Shown: one piece after another, positions 4,519 to 8,604 of the stretch | Layout: each line of letters begins with the position of its first letter | How positions within the stretch are numbered: position 1 is the stretch's first letter | Assembly: GCF_003481705.1 (NCBI RefSeq) | Contig: NZ_QULN01000022.1 | Coordinates: 1-8,604 of the forward strand | Origin: Butyricicoccus sp. OM04-18BH | Lineage (GTDB): Bacteria > Bacillota > Clostridia > Oscillospirales > Butyricicoccaceae | Direction: 5' to 3' | Length of the DNA: 8,604 nucleotides | Position numbers and translations under genes: made by a program | Notes under the pieces: generated by a model | Database searches by the model: none | Seen by the model: the letters and a program-made list of their open reading frames with translations, nothing else | What the model was told of the DNA's origin: nothing

Positions 4519-5931
4519 CTAAATCGTGAAGAAGAATTTAACACCGTTTTCTGTGTTGCAAGCCTCACAATAGCTGTTATGTTGTTGTAAAATTCTTTGA
4601 ACCATATAAAGCCCTAAGCCGCTACCGCCTGTTCTTCTACTGCGGGATTGCTCCATACGATAAAAAGCGTCAAACAATTTGGGAATATCATCTTCTGGTA
4701 TATGTGTACCTGTGTTCTCTACGGAGAACAAAAAGCGTCCGTTGGTATTTTGCAAAATAATATCAACGCTTGCTCCATGCGGCGAATACTTTACAGCATT
4801 TGAAATCAAATTGGAGAACACCTTTTCAATCAGCAATTTGTTCCCGTTTATAAAAGCGGGAGACTGTATAGCAAGATGTATTTGCAGTTCTTTTGTTGCC
4901 ACTAAATCATCAATCTCCCTCAAATAGCCATGTATCATGGGAGCGCAATCAAAATGCTCCATTTTGAAATCAACATTGGTTTCCAGCCTTGAAATCGTTA
5001 ATATTTCCTGCACCATCGTTTCAAGCGTAGCCGCAACTTCCAAGGATCGGGTAAGATACTTTTCGTGGTCTTTATATGCCCCTATACCCAATAGCATCCC
5101 CTCTAATTGACCCTTGATAATGGTGATAGGGGTTTTCAGTTCATGGGAAGCAGAAGAAAAGAAATCCTGTTGTGCCCGTTCCAGCACCTTTTGATGTTCA
5201 ATATCCTTTTGGAGCTGGAGATTTGCACTTTGCAACTCCTCCAAGGTAGCAGACAGTTTCCGGGACAGCGTATTCAAGCTATTCTCCAGTACACCCAGCT
5301 CGTCAGAACGGCGTTCCTCAAGTTGCCATTCCAGCTTCATATCAGACATTTCTTTAGAAATCCGACTGATTTTTAATACCGGGTTTGTAATGATACGAGA
5401 ATACACCCAAGCAGTTGCCAACGATACAAGGAGAATAACGCAAAACAAAATCGGTAATACGCTTACAAATGATTGCCGCAGTTCTGCGATTTGAGAGGCT
5501 TCTCCGTAAACTGTTAAAATATATTGGCTATTATCATCTGCAAATGAGAAGTAATAGCTGTTGGATATAATCGGCGCACTTTCATAAGATGCTCCGCCAA
5601 GAGCCTCCCCCGTGATCCCATCGTTAAAGCTATTTTGGTTAGACGGTGTTTCCACCAGAACACCATCAGCAGTATAAAGCTCCACCATGCTAATTGTTGT
5701 GTTTTGAAGAAACTGATCAAAAAGTCCGCCGCTATCCTGCATACGGATATGTTCTAATTCATAAATAAAGTCGCTGGTCTGTTCATCTAATGCCGCATTG
5801 AGATTGTTAGAATAGGTTTGAGGCATATACCAAGCCAAAACGCCATAGACAAGAAAGCTCACGCAGAGCAAAACTGCCACAGTCAGAATAAAGACTTTAG
5901 CAAACAGACTGCCTTTAATTCTCTTTATCAA
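4519..5931 (-). CDS. Membrane sensor histidine kinase
   Basis: A 470-residue classical sensor kinase. Two transmembrane helices (about 12-34 and 155-178) enclose a 120-residue extracellular sensor domain. A HAMP linker (about 178-232) and coiled coil lead to the dimerisation domain with SASHELKTPITIIKG; His263 is the phosphorylation site. The ATPase domain shows the N-box NLISNAVKYS (374-383), ENTGTHIPE, LFDAFYR and GGSGLGL (435-441). It should phosphorylate the regulator encoded upstream. The start is TTG at 5929-5931, overlapping the regulator gene by 17 bp; the next Met (residue 36) would delete the first helix. There is no strong ribosome binding site, so translation probably depends on coupling. 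The design resembles VanS-like kinases, but no resistance genes are visible, so the signal is unknown. All catalytic motifs are intact. Confidence 0.93.
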   Translation of the reverse strand: MIKRIKGSLFAKVFILTVAVLLCVSFLVYGVLAWYMPQTYSNNLNAALDEQTSDFIYELEHIRMQDSGGLFDQFLQNTTISMVELYTADGVLVETPSNQNSFNDGITGEALGGASYESAPIISNSYYFSFADDNSQYILTVYGEASQIAELRQSFVSVLPILFCVILLVSLATAWVYSRIITNPVLKISRISKEMSDMKLEWQLEERRSDELGVLENSLNTLSRKLSATLEELQSANLQLQKDIEHQKVLERAQQDFFSSASHELKTPITIIKGQLEGMLLGIGAYKDHEKYLTRSLEVAATLETMVQEILTISRLETNVDFKMEHFDCAPMIHGYLREIDDLVATKELQIHLAIQSPAFINGNKLLIEKVFSNLISNAVKYSPHGASVDIILQNTNGRFLFSVENTGTHIPEDDIPKLFDAFYRMEQSRSRRTGGSGLGLYMVQRILQQHNSYCEACNTENGVKFFFTI

Positions 5932-6586
5932 CTTTATATCCCACCCCTCTGATTGTTTGAATGAAATCTATTCCCAATTTTTTTCGTAGATTTTTGATAT
6001 GGGTATCAACAACACGCTCGTCCCCATAAAAATCATATCGCCACAGCTTATCCAACAAGTTCTGCCGGGTCAATATCCGGCCCTGATGGGTCAGCAGTTC
6101 CCGCAGTATTTCAAATTCCTTTTGTGTCAGTTCAAAATTAGCTCCGTCCACTGTGGCGGTGTAGCCGTCACAGTTCAAACGCAAATTGCCATAAGTAATG
6201 ATTTGATACTTTTCATCTGTTCCCCGGTTACTGCGCCGAAGTACAGCCGCAATTTTGCGGAGCAGGACAGGCATAGAAAACGGTTTTGTAATGTAGTCAT
6301 CCACCTGCAAATCCAATCCTTTAATCTGATCTTCTTCTCCGCTTAATGCGGTTAGCATGATGATAGGAACATCAGATTGTTTGCGTATCAATTCACAGAC
6401 ACCGTAACCGTCAATTTTGGGGAGCATAATGTCCAACACAATCAAGTCATATCGTTCTCCCGCAAATAAAGATAGTGCCTCGACACCATCATTTGCAACA
6501 GCTACTTCATATCCTGCTTCTTGTAAAAAATTCTGTAAAAGTTCTTGAATATCAAAATCGTCCTCAACGACTAAAATCCTTTGCAT
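5915..6586 (-). CDS. OmpR/PhoB-family response regulator
   Basis: A 223-residue transcription factor. The receiver domain (1-115) has the acidic pair Asp9/Asp10, phosphoacceptor Asp52 in IVLDIMLPKIDG, Thr79 and Lys101 in ITKPFSM. The C-terminal winged helix (about 125-220) shows FELTQKEFEILRELLTHQGRILTR, the DNA-contacting GDERVVDTHIKNLRKKLG and the terminal RGVGYKV. ATG at 6584-6586 has GGAGGT 8 nt upstream. It is the first gene of the two-component operon and overlaps the kinase gene by 17 bp. A promoter (6659-6687) and a 21 bp element (6620-6640) lie upstream; the same element recurs before the lipoprotein gene, so the regulator likely controls itself and the lipoprotein. Binding to these sites is inference. 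Confidence 0.95.
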   Translation of the reverse strand: MQRILVVEDDFDIQELLQNFLQEAGYEVAVANDGVEALSLFAGERYDLIVLDIMLPKIDGYGVCELIRKQSDVPIIMLTALSGEEDQIKGLDLQVDDYITKPFSMPVLLRKIAAVLRRSNRGTDEKYQIITYGNLRLNCDGYTATVDGANFELTQKEFEILRELLTHQGRILTRQNLLDKLWRYDFYGDERVVDTHIKNLRKKLGIDFIQTIRGVGYKVDKEN

Positions 6587-6619
6587 AATAACACCTCCAA
6601 AGATAGCGTATCATAGATT

Positions 6620-6640
6620 TTTGTGATTAAAGTGTAGTTT
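6620..6640 (-). promoter_or_regulatory. Shared 21 bp element, response regulator copy
   Basis: On the minus strand this reads AACTACACTTTAATCACAAA, 18/21 identical to the copy at 4459-4479. It lies downstream of the TATAAT at 6659, but 4 bp upstream of a second -10-like TATGAT (6610-6615). It could therefore serve an activated second promoter or act as a roadblock for the first. Confidence 0.65.
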
Positions 6641-6658
6641 TCAAATTTTCTTTCTGTT

Positions 6659-6696
6659 ATTATACCTTGTCCGTGTAACATCGGCAACCTTGCCGA
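6659..6696 (-). promoter_or_regulatory. Promoter of the two-component operon with palindrome over the -35
   Basis: On the minus strand TTGCCG (6682-6687), a 17 bp spacer and TATAAT (6659-6664) make a good housekeeping promoter. The -35 lies inside the palindrome TCGGCAA-CC-TTGCCGA (plus-strand 6681-6696; 7 bp arms). A dimeric repressor there would block the promoter. The divergent XRE gene begins 84 bp away, making its product a candidate, unproven. Confidence 0.65.
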
Positions 6697-6779
6697 CAGG
6701 CAATAAAATACTACTAAAACATAAAATTGTGTTTCGTTCTCATAGTCAAACCCGAAATGTAAAATAATATAGGGGTGAT

Positions 6780-7142
6780 ATGAGAATGTACCAAGACACC
6801 AGACGGCTTGACTTCCACGCATTAGGCCGGGAGATCAAGCGCAAGAGAGAGGCGAAAGGCTGGACACAGGAATACCTTGCACAGCTCGTAGACCGTACCC
6901 CTCGTTCCATCATGTATTTTGAGAACCGGGGCCAGCATCCAAGCCTGAACACCTTTTACCAAATCGTCACCCTGTTGGATATTTCCGTAGACCAGTTCTT
7001 TTATCCTGACAGGCAGAACGGCGAAAGCGACTGCCGCCAGCATATTGACAGGCTGCTCAATACAATGGACGAAAAGGAATTGACGGTCATGGAGGCCACA
7101 GCAGAGGGACTACAAAAAGCCAGAGAAACGGAGGTCAAGTAA
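6780..7142 (+). CDS. XRE-family (Cro/CI-type helix-turn-helix) regulator
   Basis: A 120-residue DNA-binding protein. The HTH_3 domain spans about residues 14-70: LGREIKRKREAKGWTQEYLAQLVDRTPRSIMYFENRGQHPSLNTFYQIVTLLDISVDQFF, with WTQEYLAQLV as helix 2 and TPRSIMYFENR as the recognition helix. An acidic, helical tail (residues 80-120) may dimerise. It is the only well-supported plus-strand gene, divergent from the two-component operon and convergent with the relaxase. AGGGGTGAT (6771-6779) precedes two possible starts, ATG 6780 and ATG 6786; the spacing is too short for the first and long for the second, so the choice is uncertain. It resembles regulators of Tn1549-type elements, which control transfer genes; that role is inferred. 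No terminator with a clear U-run follows, but a cluster of hairpins starts 55 bp downstream. Confidence 0.9.
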   Translation: MRMYQDTRRLDFHALGREIKRKREAKGWTQEYLAQLVDRTPRSIMYFENRGQHPSLNTFYQIVTLLDISVDQFFYPDRQNGESDCRQHIDRLLNTMDEKELTVMEATAEGLQKARETEVK

Positions 7143-7196
7143 AAAGGGCCTTCGTTTTTCTCGTTTTTAGGGGGCTTTTCGGGGGTGCCGCTAAAT

Positions 7197-7330
7197 GGCA
7201 AGCAATTCGGGTGTGGCCACACTCCGAAATTTTTGCAGGGCGCAGGGCCCGCAAAAATGCTTGTTGGGGAGCTCCCCAAACCCGCTGTACTTCGGGACAA
7301 ATTGTCCCGAAGTCTCGGTGCGCTGCACCG
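7197..7330. other. Cluster of five consecutive inverted repeats, candidate oriT or structured RNA
   Basis: Between the XRE stop and the relaxase stop lie: (1) TTCGG-GTGTGG/CCACAC-T-CCGAA (7206-7228); (2) TTTTTGC-A-GGGC/GCCC-GCAAAAA (7230-7257); (3) TTGGGGAGCTCCCCAA (7264-7279); (4) the dispersed palindrome (7289-7313); (5) CGGTGC-GCT-GCACCG (7316-7330). CAAGCA (7199-7204) and TGCTTG (7258-7263) pair outside repeats 1 and 2, giving a three-way junction. No stem has a proper U-run, so simple termination does not explain the cluster. Proximity to the relaxase gene makes a transfer origin possible; it lies at the 3' side of that gene, which is less usual. Confidence 0.6.
7289..7313 (+). repeat. 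Dispersed palindrome, copy 3 (perfect)
   Basis: A 25 bp perfect palindrome around one central A: arms ACTTCGGGACAA and TTGTCCCGAAGT. Copies 1 (431-449) and 2 (3172-3190) are degenerate versions that keep the core and the 3' AAGT. A GGGGAGCTCCCC palindrome precedes it, as a similar one does at copy 2. Confidence 0.85.
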
Positions 7331-7347
7331 TAGTCTGCGGCCCGTCA

Positions 7348-8604
7348 CTATCGTTCCTGGGCCTTATTCTCACGCTCGTCTGTTATGCCGAGCAGATGAT
7401 CAATGTTCGCTTTTATTGCCACGGCCTCCCGCATTTGCCGCTGGGCCTCCCGGTATTCTGCATAAAGCTCTTTTTTCTGTCCTGCCAGCTCACGGCGGGA
7501 TTTTTTTAGTGCTTCAATCTTAGGGAGCTTTGCGCCGTTCAGTATGGTGTTCATGGTATCTTTTGCCGCCCGGTAAGTGGCAAGCTCTGCTTCATGCTGG
7601 GCCAGATACTTTTTGCTGTACCGCGCAGCCTTGTACCCATCGAACACCGGGCGGGTCTTGGCATAGTCCACCGTGGCAGCCATCAGCTCCGAGGTTTTGG
7701 AAAGAGCCTCCTCCGTTGTGCGGAGCTCGTCAGACAGCTTGTGAAAGTGATCCACCGCAGCCTCGGTGCTGGCCGTCAGTGCCGCATAGTCTGTCAGATG
7801 ATGCTCCTGCAAATACTGGAGCGCGGCGGCCATTTGTTTTAGGTTGTAGACCTTGGCCCATCGTTCATAGGCCGGGCCCTTGCCTTGGATCATACGCTCT
7901 TGAATGTCGATGATGAGATTAACTCGCCGTGGCGGAACCGTGGGCTCCTCGGGCAGTTCGGGGAGTGGACGTTCCTCGGCAATTACCGCCTTGATGTCCT
8001 CCGGGTCAAATCCAACTCCAAGTGTAGAAGCCCGGAGCCGGGTCGGTTTTTCCTGCCCGGGTGCAAGGAATGAGATGACACCGCCCCGCCCATGTTTCAC
8101 CGCAAAGCCGGACTCCTCCATGAGACGAAGAAAGTCGGCAAAGTCCGTGGGCTTTTTCTCCAAAGCGGCGAGAACAGCCAGCCGCACCCGCTGCTTGGCA
8201 GAGGGTGGCTTTTCTCCGATCCACTGGCCATAGTGAAGAAAGCGGCCCTTGCTGTGCTGGCGCGGATTTTGAATGACAGACAATTCATGTTCAATGCACA
8301 CGCGGTCAGAGAGCCGCCGCAGGGCAAAGGACGAACCAATAAAATTATGAAATTTCCGGGAGCGGTCAAAGGCCGTTGCATTAAAATAAATGTGATTGTG
8401 GATATGGGCCTTATCGGTATGCGTACAGACAAAGAATTGATGTTTTCCCTTTGTCCAGCGCATCGCCGTTTCATAACCGATACGGTTTGCTTCTTCCGCC
8501 GTAACCTCCCCGGGCAGAAACGCCTGCCGGATCTGAAAGAACAGTGCCCCGCGAGATACGGCCCGGCCTGTCTCTGCAAGGTATTGACTTTTTACCAGAA
8601 GAAA
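7348..8604 (-). CDS. Relaxase/mobilization nuclease, N-terminus truncated by window edge
   Basis: The last 418 residues of a conjugative relaxase are visible; roughly 60 N-terminal residues, including the catalytic tyrosine, are estimated to be off the right edge. The reading frame stays open from 8463 to 8604 (FLLVKSQYLAETGR, FFQIRQAFLPGEVTAEEANRIGYE), so the Met at 8461-8463 is not the start. The metal-binding motif is at visible residues 62-75: HTDKAHIHNHIYFNA, the three-histidine HxHxH with Asn. The region RKFHNFIGSSFALRRLSDRVCIEH is typical of Tn1549-type MobP relaxases. A following FADFLRLMEESGFAVKHGRGGVISFLAPG domain and a long charged coiled coil (about residues 245-418) make up the C-terminus. 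Relaxases nick one strand at oriT and lead it to the recipient. The gene ends 205 bp from the convergent XRE gene; the hairpin cluster lies between them. Confidence 0.94.
   Translation of the reverse strand, partial: FLLVKSQYLAETGRAVSRGALFFQIRQAFLPGEVTAEEANRIGYETAMRWTKGKHQFFVCTHTDKAHIHNHIYFNATAFDRSRKFHNFIGSSFALRRLSDRVCIEHELSVIQNPRQHSKGRFLHYGQWIGEKPPSAKQRVRLAVLAALEKKPTDFADFLRLMEESGFAVKHGRGGVISFLAPGQEKPTRLRASTLGVGFDPEDIKAVIAEERPLPELPEEPTVPPRRVNLIIDIQERMIQGKGPAYERWAKVYNLKQMAAALQYLQEHHLTDYAALTASTEAAVDHFHKLSDELRTTEEALSKTSELMAATVDYAKTRPVFDGYKAARYSKKYLAQHEAELATYRAAKDTMNTILNGAKLPKIEALKKSRRELAGQKKELYAEYREAQRQMREAVAIKANIDHLLGITDERENKAQER

Noticed and set aside
4519..6586. Calling the two-component system VanR/VanS
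   Set aside because: The proteins are of that general type, but no van ligase or dehydrogenase gene is in the window, and the adjacent gene is an unrelated lipoprotein.
1..8604. tRNA, rRNA, CRISPR arrays or insertion sequence transposases
   Set aside because: None seen by eye on either strand: no regularly spaced repeats, no tRNA-like conserved loops and no transposase motifs.

Overview
The window looks like part of an integrative and conjugative (or mobilizable) element from a gut-type Clostridia/Firmicutes genome. The signs are strong Gram-positive ribosome binding sites, a large-serine-recombinase N-terminus, a Tn1549-style relaxase, a small phage/transposon-type sigma-like protein and an XRE regulator with the 'HPSLNTFYQIVTLLDISVDQFF' look of this element class. 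I name the families from protein motifs read by eye; no database search was possible.

Layout, left to right. (1) 1-357, minus strand: N-terminus of a serine recombinase whose gene runs off the left edge. Upstream of it are a DUF6870-type small protein (474-740) and a possible 17-codon leader peptide (756-809). (2) 890-2075, minus strand: an operon of an ECF sigma factor and a single-pass membrane protein that is its likely anti-sigma factor, with an overlapping stop/start and a good terminator. Two ~45 bp imperfect inverted repeats (796-845 and 2288-2330) flank this operon, as if it were an inserted or inverted cassette. (3) 2331-2640: no convincing gene, but GC-rich and highly structured, including a perfect 14 bp inverted repeat. 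(4) 2674-3084, minus strand: a sigma-region-4-like element regulator, with a hairpin touching its ribosome binding site. (5) 3235-3500: no gene; two strong hairpins that end the next operon. (6) 3515-6586, minus strand: a response regulator and histidine kinase (overlapping genes), then a terminator, then a lipoprotein carrying two copies of the same extracellular module. A 21 bp sequence upstream of the response regulator is repeated (18/21) upstream of the lipoprotein, so the two-component system probably controls both itself and the lipoprotein. This looks like the cargo of the element. (7) 6780-7142, plus strand: XRE regulator. (8) 7197-7330: five consecutive inverted repeats, the first two enclosed by an outer stem. 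(9) 7348-8604, minus strand: relaxase, truncated by the right edge.

The recombinase, sigma-like protein, XRE protein, DUF6870 protein and relaxase form the transfer and control backbone. The sigma/anti-sigma pair and the two-component/lipoprotein set are two envelope-sensing modules carried in it. A palindrome around TCGGGACAA-N-TTGTCYCGA occurs in three backbone gaps (431, 3172, 7289) and may be a shared site for an element-encoded protein. The strongest unexplained signals are this palindrome, the hairpin cluster at 7197-7330 and the inverted repeats around the sigma operon.
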